From positions 658,973-722,972 of the forward strand of contig NZ_LMDF01000007.1 in assembly GCF_001425745.1 (NCBI RefSeq): a DNA stretch of 64,000 nt, given 5' to 3'. The notes beneath the pieces are model-generated. The model had not been told where the DNA came from, searched no databases, and saw nothing but the letters and a program-made list of their open reading frames with translations. Positions 1-7,832 of the stretch are shown here, piece by piece. Numbering within the stretch: position 1 is the stretch's first letter; every line of letters begins with the position of its first letter. The DNA is from Caulobacter sp. Root343 (lineage in GTDB: Bacteria; Pseudomonadota; Alphaproteobacteria; Caulobacterales; Caulobacteraceae). A program made the position numbers and the translations under genes.

Positions 1-2
1 TC

Positions 3-575
3 CTCAGCATCCGCGAGGAAGCCGAGCGGCTGAACCGCTACGTCGGCAACCTGCTGGACATGACCCGGCTGGAAGGCGGCGCGCTGCGGCTGCGCACCGA
101 CTGGACCGACGTCCGCGACGTGCTCGGCGCCGCCGCCGAGCGCGTCACCCGCCGGCTGGGCGAGCGTCAACTGGTCCGCGACTATCCGGGCCAGCTCAGC
201 CTGGTCCGTGTCGACGGCGGACTGCTGGAGCAGGCGATCGTCAACATCCTCGAGAACGCCATCGCCTACAGCCCGTCAGGCGCCCGGATCGAGATGGCGG
301 CCTACGAGGACCGCGCCAATGTGGTCATCAGCATCGAGGACGAGGGGCGCGGCATCCCGGCCACCGAGCTGGAAGGGGTCTTCGAAAAGTTCCGCCGCAT
401 GGAGGAGCCGTCCGATCGCAGCCAGGGCGCCGGCCTGGGCCTGTCGATCGCCAAGGGGTTCATCGACGCCATGGGCGGCCGCATCGCCGCCGCCAGCCCG
501 ATCCACGATGGCAAGGGTACGCGCATGCTGATCAGCCTGCCCAAGGCGGTCGTCACGCCGCATCACCTGCTATGA
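3..575 (+). CDS. kdpD: KdpD sensor histidine kinase, C-terminal part (5' end outside window)
   Basis: Membrane sensor kinase that phosphorylates KdpE in response to potassium limitation. The visible part starts inside the dimerisation region (EEAERLNRYVGNLLDMTRLE, typical of KdpD). It is followed by the HATPase domain: N box around ENAIAYSPSG, G1 box EDEGRGIP, and G2 with [11 protein letters not shown]. The reading frame is open to the left edge, so the gene is cut by the window and not truncated in nature. It stops 7 bp before kdpE, the usual kdpDE arrangement. The kdpFABC transporter genes are presumably upstream, outside the window. Confidence 0.87.
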   Translation, partial: LSIREEAERLNRYVGNLLDMTRLEGGALRLRTDWTDVRDVLGAAAERVTRRLGERQLVRDYPGQLSLVRVDGGLLEQAIVNILENAIAYSPSGARIEMAAYEDRANVVISIEDEGRGIPATELEGVFEKFRRMEEPSDRSQGAGLGLSIAKGFIDAMGGRIAAASPIHDGKGTRMLISLPKAVVTPHHLL

Positions 576-582
576 CCACGCC

Positions 583-1275
583 ATGAGCATCTCGCGCCCG
601 CGTATCCTCGTCATCGACGACGAACCGCAGATCCACCGCTTCCTCGGACCGGCCCTCGACGCCGCCGGCTACGAGCCGCTGCGCGCCGACGCCGGCCAGG
701 AGGGCCTGCGCGGCATCGCGCTGTGGTCGCCGGACGCCGTGGTGCTGGACCTCGGCCTGCCCGACATGGACGGCAAGGACGTGCTGATCCGAGCGCGCGA
801 GTTCTACGAAGGGCCGATCCTGATCCTGTCGGCCCGCGACCGCGAGGCCGAGAAGATCCAGGCCCTGGACAACGGCGCCAACGACTATCTGGAAAAACCG
901 TTCGGTGTCGGCGAACTGCTGGCCCGCCTCCGCGCCGCCCTGCGCCAACGCGCTTCGGCCAGGGCGCCGGCCGGACCCATCCGCTCGGGCGACGTCGAGA
1001 TCGACCTGGACAAGCGTCGCGTCACCCGGGGCGGCGCGGTCGTGAAGGTCTCGCCCAAGGAGTACGATCTGCTCGCGCGCCTGGCGCTCGGCCACGGCAG
1101 GCTCCTTACCCACAAAGACCTTCTGGTGGCGGTGTGGGGAGCGGCCCACGCGACGGACACCCAGTATCTGCGGGTGTTCATCGGCCAGCTGCGCCAGAAG
1201 CTGGAGGACGATCCGGCTCAACCAAAAATCATCGAGACCGAGCCGGGCGTCGGCTACCGGTTCATCTCGGACTGA
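583..1275 (+). CDS. kdpE: KdpE-type OmpR/PhoB family response regulator
   Basis: DNA-binding response regulator, partner of the preceding KdpD. The receiver domain occupies about residues 8-120, with the acidic pair D12-D13, phospho-acceptor D56 (VVLDLGLPD) and a Lys near 105 (EKPFGVGELLARL). The winged-helix domain starts near residue 130 and ends with PGVGYRFISD, as in KdpE. At 230 aa it has the family length. It is expected to activate kdpFABC under potassium starvation. The order kdpD-kdpE supports the assignment over a generic OmpR regulator. Confidence 0.92.
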   Translation: MSISRPRILVIDDEPQIHRFLGPALDAAGYEPLRADAGQEGLRGIALWSPDAVVLDLGLPDMDGKDVLIRAREFYEGPILILSARDREAEKIQALDNGANDYLEKPFGVGELLARLRAALRQRASARAPAGPIRSGDVEIDLDKRRVTRGGAVVKVSPKEYDLLARLALGHGRLLTHKDLLVAVWGAAHATDTQYLRVFIGQLRQKLEDDPAQPKIIETEPGVGYRFISD

Positions 1276-1289
1276 GTAACGAAAGTCCG

Positions 1290-1325
1290 TATTCGGCCGT
1301 ATTCCAATGACCGCTTCTGGCGCGG
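1290..1325 (+). repeat. Copy 1 of a 36-bp dispersed intergenic repeat
   Basis: Degenerate copy just downstream of kdpE. The best-kept part is the core at 1310-1325, which matches TCCGCTCCTGGCGCGA at 13 of 16 positions. The left arm is poorly preserved. Six other copies lie in other intergenic gaps of this window, all on the plus strand. Confidence 0.5.
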
Positions 1326-1452
1326 GTCAGTCCATGTCGATCATGTCTTTCGAGGGGGCTGAACTCCGCCGTGGGAAACGGGTTTGTCCCCCGAAACATG
1401 CGGTCGGACTCGCTATTGATCGCAACGGAGGGTGTTGGTCTCCCGGGGGACG

Positions 1453-2202
1453 TCATGCTCGAACGCCGCAGATCAGTCCGTCGTGCAGCCATGCGCCGAG
1501 AAGACCGCCCATGCGCGCGATGACGCGCTCGGCGTCGTCGGGCCCGGCGAGCTGTTCGCACAGGCGGGCAAAACCGCAGCCGTCCAGCGCCATGGCGAGG
1601 GCCAGTTGTTCGAAGGCGTCGATCGTCCTGTATTGGGGCGATAGGCCTTGTCGCCACACACGGATCGCGGCCGGGGCGGGCAGGCGTTCGACCGCTGGCG
1701 GCGCCTGCCCCTCGGCGAGCGCGCCCCAGATCGCGGCGCTGTTGGTCGCGACGGCGCCGATCGTGAGGGTCGGCGACAAGGTCAAGGCCGCGCTTTCCCA
1801 GTCCACCCGGGCCAGCGCCTCGGTCGTAATCGGATCGGCGTCCGGACCGTCGAAGGCGCGGCGCAGACTCCAGTCCAGCCAAGCCAGCTCGGCCACCTCC
1901 GGATCGTCGGGATAGAGCCCGGCCAAGGTCTGTGAAAAATCCTCGCTATAGGCGTCCAACGTCCAGCCCCCGGGCGGACGAGCCGCTATATGGCTGAGCG
2001 CGGCGGCGTCGAAGCCGTCGTCGCCCAGCCAGGACCAGGTGTGTTCGAACGTATCGCGCAGGCAGGCGACCAATTGAGCGCGATACGCGCGCCGATAGAC
2101 CGCAAGGCCGGCCTCGCCGCTTGGCGCCACGCCGGCCGGGCGATCGCCTCCGCCAGCCAGGATATGGTCGCGCAGCCCGCGCTGGATCGCCAGCAGGCTC
2201 AT
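1453..2202 (-). CDS. bufC: BufC/HvfC-type DUF2063 protein (bufferin maturation partner)
   Basis: Partner protein of the DUF692 (MNIO) iron enzyme that modifies the bufferin precursor; this family is thought to present the substrate to the enzyme. The N-terminal segment (IQRGLRDHILAGG, then GLAVYRRAYRAQLVACLRDTF) matches the DUF2063 domain. The start ATG at 2202 overlaps the bufB stop by 4 bp, indicating translational coupling; an in-frame extension to 2346 only runs into bufB sequence and is not used. The product is 249 aa. It is the third gene of bufA-bufB-bufC. No DoxX-type bufD follows; the gene ends before a 177-bp gap to kdpE. Confidence 0.85.
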   Translation of the reverse strand: MSLLAIQRGLRDHILAGGGDRPAGVAPSGEAGLAVYRRAYRAQLVACLRDTFEHTWSWLGDDGFDAAALSHIAARPPGGWTLDAYSEDFSQTLAGLYPDDPEVAELAWLDWSLRRAFDGPDADPITTEALARVDWESAALTLSPTLTIGAVATNSAAIWGALAEGQAPPAVERLPAPAAIRVWRQGLSPQYRTIDAFEQLALAMALDGCGFARLCEQLAGPDDAERVIARMGGLLGAWLHDGLICGVRA

Positions 2203-3038
2203 GCGGCGCGCTCCATGCGGCTGGCGCGGGCGCGGGCGATGTCCAACTCGGCCAGCATCTCGCTCAGGGGCGGAATGTCGTCGTCGCGCTCGATCATCGT
2301 CGCCACGGGGCCAAAGCGCCGGCAAGCCGTCTCGTAAAGCGCCCAAACGGGATCAGGGACCGGCTGGTCATGGGTGTCGATCAGCAGGTCCTTGCCCTGG
2401 CTGTGGCCGGCCAAGTGGATCTGGCGCACCCGCTCGACTGGCACCCCGGCGATATAGGCGGCGGGATCGAAGCCATGATTGGTTCCGCTGACATAGATGT
2501 TGTTGATGTCGAGAAGGAGCGAACAGCCGGTGGCCTCGCACATCCGCGCCATGAAGGCGTGCTCGCTCATCTCGTCGTCGGCGAAGGTCAGATAGCTCGA
2601 CGGGTTCTCCAGCAGGATCGGCCTTTCGAGAACCTCCTGGACCCGGGCGATGTTGGCGCAGACAACATCCATCGCTTCCTCTGTATAGGGCAGGGGAAGG
2701 AGGTCGTGGGAATTGAAGCCTTCCAGGCCGGTCCAGCACAAATGGTCGGACACCCACAATGGATCGACCCGATCGACGAGGGTCTTGAGGCGGCGCAGAT
2801 AGTCCGGTTTCACGCCATCGGCCGAGCCGATCGACATCGAAACGCCGTGCATCGCCACCGGATGGCGCTCGCGCACGGCGTCCAGGATGTGCAATGGCCG
2901 ACCGCCGCGAACCATGAAGTTCTCGGAGATCACCTCGACGAAATCGACAGGGACATCGCGCTCGAGAAACTCCGCGTAATGGGGCGGGCGCAAACCCAGG
3001 CCGAAGCCCTCGAAGGGCGCGATCACGCGGTCGGACAT
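2199..3038 (-). CDS. bufB: BufB, DUF692 multinuclear non-heme iron oxidase (MNIO) that modifies bufferin
   Basis: Enzyme of the MbnB/MNIO family, a TIM-barrel with two or three iron atoms. In bufferin systems it converts Cys residues of BufA into sulfur heterocycles that bind copper. Conserved metal-site segments are visible in order: EVISENFM, MHGVSMSIG, SDHLCW, LENPSSYL, LLLDINNIYVSG and IHLAGH, which supply the His, Asp, Glu and Asn ligands. Its 279 aa is the family length. It is 67 bp downstream of bufA and overlaps bufC. The flanking DUF2282 precursor makes a bufferin role much more likely than a methanobactin role. Confidence 0.92.
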   Translation of the reverse strand: MSDRVIAPFEGFGLGLRPPHYAEFLERDVPVDFVEVISENFMVRGGRPLHILDAVRERHPVAMHGVSMSIGSADGVKPDYLRRLKTLVDRVDPLWVSDHLCWTGLEGFNSHDLLPLPYTEEAMDVVCANIARVQEVLERPILLENPSSYLTFADDEMSEHAFMARMCEATGCSLLLDINNIYVSGTNHGFDPAAYIAGVPVERVRQIHLAGHSQGKDLLIDTHDQPVPDPVWALYETACRRFGPVATMIERDDDIPPLSEMLAELDIARARASRMERAA

Positions 3039-3070
3039 GTGAGCATCCTGAACAAGAGCGGAGCGGACGA

Positions 3071-3097
3071 GGCCCGGCCGGCAAAGGCGGCCGGGCC
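3071..3097 (-). promoter_or_regulatory. Stem-loop between bufA and bufB
   Basis: A perfect 10-bp GC stem, GGCCCGGCCG (3071-3080) paired with 3088-3097, with a 7-nt loop, lies 8 bp after the bufA stop and 33 bp before bufB. It has no U tract on the minus strand. I infer an mRNA-stabilising or partial-termination element that raises the precursor-to-enzyme ratio, as is common between RiPP precursor and enzyme genes. Confidence 0.6.
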
Positions 3098-3105
3098 CAC
3101 GCGCA

Positions 3106-3375
3106 TTACATGGGCGCGGTCAGCGAACCGCCGGCCTTAACGCACGCCTTGCTGGTCATGGCTTTGAAGCCCATGCCCTTGCACTCGTTCTGGCCCTTGC
3201 AGTCGTTCTTGGCGGTCTTGCAATCCGACGTACCCTTGCAGGTGTTGACCCCATAGCAGTGGACCTTTTCGGCGGCGGTCTTGGGGGCGGCGGCGGCGTG
3301 GGTGGCCGCGACCATGCTGGTCATGGCGAACAGGGCGGCTGCCGAGGCGATCGTGGCGGACTTGAGGCTGGTCAT
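3106..3375 (-). CDS. bufA: BufA, bufferin precursor peptide (DUF2282, copper-binding RiPP)
   Basis: Secreted peptide precursor, 89 aa. A Sec signal (residues 1-29, [16 protein letters not shown] then an Ala-rich end) is followed by a core with six Cys at 40, 46, 52, 59, 65 and 78. The core has the DUF2282 pattern of regularly spaced Cys next to [25 protein letters not shown]. In characterised Caulobacter bufferins some core Cys become heterocycles that chelate copper in the periplasm. The start at 3375 is supported by AGGAAAC upstream. Transcription is likely from the SigF-type promoter at 3431-3456. Confidence 0.93.
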   Translation of the reverse strand: MTSLKSATIASAAALFAMTSMVAATHAAAAPKTAAEKVHCYGVNTCKGTSDCKTAKNDCKGQNECKGMGFKAMTSKACVKAGGSLTAPM

Positions 3376-3430
3376 GGAGGGCGTTTCCTGATGGTTGAGG
3401 CCGGCCGCTGATCGGCCCGACACCTCCCCA

Positions 3431-3456
3431 TTCGCGGGAGCTTGGCTTTCGGTTAC
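3431..3456 (-). promoter_or_regulatory. SigF (ECF) promoter of the bufABC operon
   Basis: On the minus strand GTAACC (3456-3451), a 16-nt spacer and CGAA (3434-3431) match exactly the Caulobacter SigF promoter consensus as I recall it. It lies 55 bp upstream of the bufA start. SigF in Caulobacter responds to metal and oxidative stress and controls bufferin genes, which fits the gene downstream. Confidence 0.85.
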
Positions 3457-3512
3457 AGGCCGGTCGCCAGAAATTTTCCTCGGTCGCCCGCGCGCCATAT
3501 TTTCAACGCGGC

Positions 3513-3538
3513 GTAACCTTGGCCGTTCGGCGCGCGAA
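3513..3538 (+). promoter_or_regulatory. Second SigF-type promoter, pointing away from bufA
   Basis: On the plus strand GTAACC (3513-3518), 16 nt, CGAA (3535-3538): the same exact consensus as the bufA promoter, 57 bp away and divergent. No plus-strand reading frame follows before the convergent kinase gene. The only structure downstream is a pair of hairpins, so the promoter would make a short RNA or an antisense transcript. Confidence 0.6.
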
Positions 3539-3543
3539 TGATC

Positions 3544-3630
3544 TGGCGGTGGCCTCGACATCCGTCCCCCACGGGAGGCCACGCGGACAGCGCTCGGTCG
3601 TCTCCTGTCGGGCGCTGTCCGCCGCTTCTT
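3544..3630 (+). ncRNA. Candidate SigF-dependent small RNA with two hairpins
   Basis: Predicted from the promoter at 3513-3538 (start expected near 3544). Hairpin 1 pairs GTGGCCTC (3549-3556) with 3575-3582, with a C-rich loop (CCCCC). Hairpin 2 pairs GCGGACAGCGC (3583-3593) with 3612-3622 and is followed by CGCTTCTT, a weak terminator tail. No open frame is visible. Alternative: hairpin 2 is only the terminator of the minus-strand kinase operon that ends at 3665. Confidence 0.4.
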
Positions 3631-3664
3631 AAGCAGGCCGTAGGCTGAGCGTTCGCTGATGGTG

Positions 3665-5011
3665 CTAGCCGGCCGGCCGAGCCGGTAGATCGATCATCGC
3701 CGCCAGCCCCCCTTCAGGGCGGTTGGCCAGGGTCAGGCGTCCGCCCTGGCCTTGGGCCAAGGCTTTGACGATCGACAATCCCAGGCCTGCTCCGCCGGTG
3801 CGACGATTGCGCGAGACCTCGCCGCGTTCGAACGGGGCGGTGATGGTTTCCAGCACCGCGTCTGGCAGGCCTGGTCCGTCGTCCAGCACCGTGATTTCGA
3901 CCCGGCGGCCCAGCGGGCGGGCGTCGACCGTCACCGCGCCGCCGTAGCGCGCGGCGTTGTCGACCAGATTGTCGATCATGCGGCGCAGGGCCAGGGGCGA
4001 GGCCCAGGCCGCGCCAGCCGCCTCGGACGCCAGCAGCACCACCTGGCCCATCTCCAAGCGCAGTGCGACCAGTGTCTCCAGTTCGCGGCGGATGTCGATC
4101 GACCGGGCGCCGTCGCCGCGTCCAGCATCCTGACGCGCGAACAGCAGGGTGTCGTCCAGCAATTGGGACATTTCCGCCAGGTCGGTCCCGGCCTTGGCGC
4201 GCTGGACCTCGTCGCTGATGAACTCCGCGCGCAGGGTCAGGCGGGTGAGGTAGGTGCGCAGGTCGTGGGCGATGGCGGCCAGCATCCGCGTGCGCTCGTC
4301 CATTAGGCCCCGGATCCGGCCCTGCATCGTATTGAAGGCGGCGGACAGCTCGCGCAGCTCGCGCGGCCCCCGCAGGGGCAGGGCCTTGGCGTCCAGATCG
4401 TCGCCGAACCGGGCCACGTCCTTGGCCAGCAGGCTGACCGGCCGGGTGGTCTGGCGCACGGCCAGGGCCAGCATCAGCAGGGTGACGACCAGCACGGTCG
4501 CGGCCGCCAGGGAGACGCGGCCGAAGAACTGGCGGGCGGTGTCGGGCGCGCGGCGGCGCAGGACCAGCACCTCGCCGCCGGCCAGCCGCACCGACAGCCG
4601 CAGGGCGTGCCGGCCGGGAAGGGCGCCTTCCTTCAGGCGCCCGCCGCGCCGAACGTCTATCCGCAGATCCCGCGCGCCCAGCGCCTGGCGATAGGCCTGG
4701 TAGCCCGGATCGCCGGCGTCGGCGGCGCGGGCGCGAAGCTGGAGAGGCGGGAAGGCCCCGTCCAGGGTCGTGCGGATCACGCCGGTGTCCAACGCCTTCA
4801 CCACCTTGGCCCGTGCAGTTGGCGAGCTGGCCTCGACCGCCTCGACGATGGCCAGGGCCTCGGACGGGCGCGGCAACTGATAGAAGCGCACGCCGCCTTC
4901 GCCTCGACCTTGCGGCCAGACGAGCAGAGCTGCGCCGATCACCAGCATCACCGCCAGGCCCGCCAACAGGATGGTGGTCATCCGGGTGGAAAGATTGTCG
5001 GACAGCATCAT
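3665..5011 (-). CDS. EnvZ/QseC-like membrane sensor histidine kinase
   Basis: Inner-membrane sensor kinase, 448 aa. TM1 is at about residues 13-32, a periplasmic sensor segment at 33-165, TM2 at about 167-185 and then HAMP. The H box [13 protein letters not shown] has H249 as phospho-acceptor. ATPase motifs follow: N box [11 protein letters not shown]1 DDGPGLP and G2 [12 protein letters not shown]. It starts 2 bp after the response-regulator stop, so the two are co-transcribed. The stimulus is not readable. The bufferin operon and its SigF promoter lie just downstream in the same orientation, so a metal or envelope signal is conceivable but unproven. Confidence 0.88.
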   Translation of the reverse strand: MMLSDNLSTRMTTILLAGLAVMLVIGAALLVWPQGRGEGGVRFYQLPRPSEALAIVEAVEASSPTARAKVVKALDTGVIRTTLDGAFPPLQLRARAADAGDPGYQAYRQALGARDLRIDVRRGGRLKEGALPGRHALRLSVRLAGGEVLVLRRRAPDTARQFFGRVSLAAATVLVVTLLMLALAVRQTTRPVSLLAKDVARFGDDLDAKALPLRGPRELRELSAAFNTMQGRIRGLMDERTRMLAAIAHDLRTYLTRLTLRAEFISDEVQRAKAGTDLAEMSQLLDDTLLFARQDAGRGDGARSIDIRRELETLVALRLEMGQVVLLASEAAGAAWASPLALRRMIDNLVDNAARYGGAVTVDARPLGRRVEITVLDDGPGLPDAVLETITAPFERGEVSRNRRTGGAGLGLSIVKALAQGQGGRLTLANRPEGGLAAMIDLPARPAG

Positions 5012-5013
5012 GA

Positions 5014-5739
5014 CTAGAGCCGTTCCGGGGGAACGCTGAACAGGTAGCCGCCGCCGCGCACGGTCTTGATCAGGGTTTCCCCGCCCGGGCCGGCGCCGAG
5101 CTTGCGACGCAGGCGGCTGAGCAATACGTCGACGGCGCGGTCGAATGGCTCGGCGCTGCGGCCTCGGGTCCAGTCCAGCAGTTGGTCGCGGCTCAGCACC
5201 CGTTGCGGATGGCGCAGGAAGGCCATCAGCAGGTCATGCTCGCCGCCGGTCAGCACCACGGGCCGGCCGTCCGGATCGGTCAGGTCGCGGCTGGCCGCGT
5301 CGAGCCGCCAGCCTGCGAAGCCCAGGATCTCGGACGGCGGCGAGTTGGCCACGCGGTGGACCTCCCGCGTGCGGCGCAGGATCGCCTTCACCCGAGCCAG
5401 CAGCTCACGCGGATTATAGGGTTTGGGCAGATAGTCGTCAGCGCCGATCTCCAGGCCGATCACCCGGTCGATGTCGTCGCCCTTGGCGGTGACCATCAGG
5501 ATGGCGACGTCGCCGGCCGCCCGCAGGCGACGGCAGACCGATAGGCCGTCCTCGCCGGGCATCATGATGTCCAGCAGCACCAGATCCACTCGCCGACGGG
5601 CGGCCAGACGGTCGAAGGCCTCGGCGTCGGCGCAGCCTACGACCTCGTAGCCCTCGCGGCGCAGCAGGCCCAAGGTCAGGTCTCGGATTTCGGCGTCGTC
5701 TTCCACGACCGCGATCAGGGTGTTGTCGGCCATGGCCAA
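5014..5739 (-). CDS. OmpR family response regulator
   Basis: First gene of the two-component operon. The receiver domain (residues 8-120) has the acidic pair near 14-15, phospho-acceptor D57 (LVLLDIMMPGEDG) and the Lys in LPKPYNPRELLARV. A winged-helix domain follows, ending KTVRGGGYLFSVPPERL. 241 aa. A start three codons in (5733) is equally possible because the Shine-Dalgarno signal is weak. It pairs with the kinase at 3665-5011; the regulon cannot be deduced from the sequence. Confidence 0.9.
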   Translation of the reverse strand: MAMADNTLIAVVEDDAEIRDLTLGLLRREGYEVVGCADAEAFDRLAARRRVDLVLLDIMMPGEDGLSVCRRLRAAGDVAILMVTAKGDDIDRVIGLEIGADDYLPKPYNPRELLARVKAILRRTREVHRVANSPPSEILGFAGWRLDAASRDLTDPDGRPVVLTGGEHDLLMAFLRHPQRVLSRDQLLDWTRGRSAEPFDRAVDVLLSRLRRKLGAGPGGETLIKTVRGGGYLFSVPPERL

Positions 5740-5890
5740 GGAGATGCCTCAAGCTCGGCCCCAGGGAAAGCTGTCCCAAGGGCCGTTTACACTTCGACAT
5801 AGTTCGTCAGGCCCGCGCAAACGAGGGATTGCACGGCGGTTGTCCTATGGCGGCGTCGAGGGACACCGACGCCAATCCCATGGAGCCATC

Positions 5891-6298
5891 ATGCGTAAGA
5901 CTTCCATCCTGGCCGCGAGCCTCTCGACCCTCGCGGTTCTGACCGTGATGGTCGCCGTCCCAGCCCAGGCCGGCCAGCACGGCCGCCTTGTCAGTGTCCA
6001 GGGCGCGCGCGGCCACGGCCATGTCCATAGTCGAAACGTCAGCCGCCAGCCTGGCGCGATCTCGTTGTCGCGCGGGACCCAGACCAATTCCGGCCGTGGC
6101 GTCGCCAGCAGCCGTTCGGCCAGCTGGGGCGACGGGGTCTATCAGTCGGGCGCGAGCCGCACCTTCAACAACGGCGCTTCGGCCAGCCGCAGCACCAATG
6201 TCGTCAATAACGGCGACGGCACGGTCAGCTACGACCATTCGCGAACCGGATATGGCGGCTCGACGCGGTCCGTCAGCGGGACGACGACCCGCCCCTGA
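5891..6298 (+). CDS. Small exported hypothetical protein, Ser/Gly/Asn-rich
   Basis: 135 aa. The N-terminus MRKTSILAASLSTLAVLTVM followed by VPAQAGQ is a clear Sec signal cleaved after AQA. The mature part is low-complexity, rich in Ser, Gly, Arg, Asn and Thr, without Cys. It has repeats of the SRSASW / SASRS type and an NNGDGTVSYDH segment. I do not recognise a family. A periplasmic or cell-surface location is inferred. It lies upstream of, and may be co-transcribed with, the EF-hand gene 81 bp downstream. Confidence 0.65.
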   Translation: MRKTSILAASLSTLAVLTVMVAVPAQAGQHGRLVSVQGARGHGHVHSRNVSRQPGAISLSRGTQTNSGRGVASSRSASWGDGVYQSGASRTFNNGASASRSTNVVNNGDGTVSYDHSRTGYGGSTRSVSGTTTRP

Positions 6299-6379
6299 TC
6301 GAACCCGTCCAAGCCCGCCGCGCCTCTCTCTTCCTCCCCCGATGCGGAGAGGCGCGGCGGGCATCTTCCGGAGCCCCAA

Positions 6380-6796
6380 ATGAAGATCCTGATCCTGTCC
6401 ATCGCCTGTCTGGTCCTCGCCGCCTCCGGCGCTCAAGCCGCCTCGCGCACGCCCGGCGCCGCGCTCGACAAGGCTGACGCCGATCACGACGGCTACGTCA
6501 CCCGCGAAGAGTTCAAGGCCTCGCGCGCAGCGCAGTTCGTACGCCTCGATCGCAATGGCGACGGTGTGGCGACGCTGTCGGAGTTCCCGCGCCTGGCCAA
6601 GTCGAACCGACCCAAGGCCCAGACGCTGAAGGCGGTGATCCAGTACGCCGACCACGACGGCGACGGGCGGGTGACTCGCGCCGAGTTCATCGATGGGCCG
6701 TCCCCGCTATTCGACCGCGCCGACCGGGACCATGATGGCCGCCTGTCGCGCGGCGAGGTCACTGCAATTCGTAATCAGCTTGAGAGCCTGAAATGA
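6380..6796 (+). CDS. Exported EF-hand calcium-binding protein
   Basis: 138 aa with a Sec signal (MKILILSIACLVLAASGAQA). Four EF-hand loops are visible: DADHDGYVTREE, DRNGDGVATLSE, DHDGDGRVTRAE and DRDHDGRLSRGE. All have Asp at positions 1, 3 and 5, and Glu at 12. This predicts a periplasmic calcium-binding protein of the calmodulin-like type. Its stop overlaps the start of the downstream esterase by 4 bp (ATGA), so the two are translationally coupled and may work together. Confidence 0.9.
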   Translation: MKILILSIACLVLAASGAQAASRTPGAALDKADADHDGYVTREEFKASRAAQFVRLDRNGDGVATLSEFPRLAKSNRPKAQTLKAVIQYADHDGDGRVTRAEFIDGPSPLFDRADRDHDGRLSRGEVTAIRNQLESLK

Positions 6797-7722
6797 CCAC
6801 CCGCCGATGCAAGACCGTGATGATCGCCTTGGCGGCGGCGCTGCTGGCCAGCGCTGGCGCGGTCGAGGCCGCCCAACTCGGCCCAGGCCTACGCGGTCAA
6901 CTGCGGCAGCGCCTGCAGCAGAAGAAGGCCGAGGAGGAGCGCCCGATCGACCTGCAGGCGATCGCGCCCGGCGCCCGCAAGCAGACCGACGCCTACGGAA
7001 CCGACGCCGCCCAGCGGCTGGACGTCTATATCCCGCCGGGCGCCCGCGACGCGCCGATCCTGATCATGGTGCACGGCGGGGCGTGGATGGTCGGCGACAA
7101 GGCCAACACAGGCTCGGTCGAGAACAAGCTCAAGCACTGGCTGACCCGGGGCTGGATCGTGGTCAGCGTCAACTACCGCATGCTGCCCGACGCCATGGCC
7201 TTTGAGCAGGCGCAGGACGTCGCTGAAGCGGTGCAGTGGGCGCAGGGCTATGCCGAGGATTGGGGCGGGGACCCCAGGAAGATCATCCTGATGGGCCATT
7301 CGGCCGGCGCGCACCTGGTGGCGCTGGTGTCGTCCAAACCCGAGCTGGTTGGTCAGCCGTGGGCGGGAACGGTGGTGCTGGACTCGGCGGTCATGCAGCT
7401 GTCGCGGACCATGGCCGGCCGCCACCCCGGCTTTTACGACCGGGCGTTCGGCGACGACCCGGCCTATTGGACCAAGGCCTCGCCGATGGACCAATGGACG
7501 CCCAAGGCCGTGCCGATGATGCTGGTTTGCTCGACCCAGCGTCCAGATGATCCCTGCGACGACGCCCGGCGGTTCCAGGCCAAGGCGGCGGCGGGCGGTC
7601 GCGACATGCCCGTCCTGCCCCAGGACCTGAGCCACGCCGACATCAACCGCACCCTTGGATTGCCCAGCGCCTATACAAACGCCGTGGACGCCTTCATCGC
7701 CCGCCGTTTGTCGTCACGGTAG
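6793..7722 (+). CDS. Exported alpha/beta hydrolase (HSL/esterase-like)
   Basis: 309 aa. A Sec signal (residues 1-26) is followed by a linker and an alpha/beta hydrolase domain. Oxyanion motif HGGAW, nucleophile elbow GHSAG, and a likely catalytic His in DLSHADIN are present, matching carboxylesterase or arylformamidase-like enzymes. The substrate is unknown. It overlaps the EF-hand gene, suggesting a secreted, possibly calcium-associated hydrolase pair. Confidence 0.83.
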   Translation: MTTRRCKTVMIALAAALLASAGAVEAAQLGPGLRGQLRQRLQQKKAEEERPIDLQAIAPGARKQTDAYGTDAAQRLDVYIPPGARDAPILIMVHGGAWMVGDKANTGSVENKLKHWLTRGWIVVSVNYRMLPDAMAFEQAQDVAEAVQWAQGYAEDWGGDPRKIILMGHSAGAHLVALVSSKPELVGQPWAGTVVLDSAVMQLSRTMAGRHPGFYDRAFGDDPAYWTKASPMDQWTPKAVPMMLVCSTQRPDDPCDDARRFQAKAAAGGRDMPVLPQDLSHADINRTLGLPSAYTNAVDAFIARRLSSR

Positions 7723-7832
7723 TGGCGGGGCAGCGGCCGGCCAGCGCCAAGGTGGGCCTTTGCTGGCGGAGCATGGGTCGCGAAAAGCGAGTCTTGAAGT
7801 TACTGTCCCCCGTCAAGGATCCATCAGACGAC

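Noticed and set aside
5764..5786. EcfG/SigT-type promoter (GGAA...CGTT) before the small exported protein
   Set aside because: Spacer is too short (about 14 instead of 16-17 bp after GGAAC).
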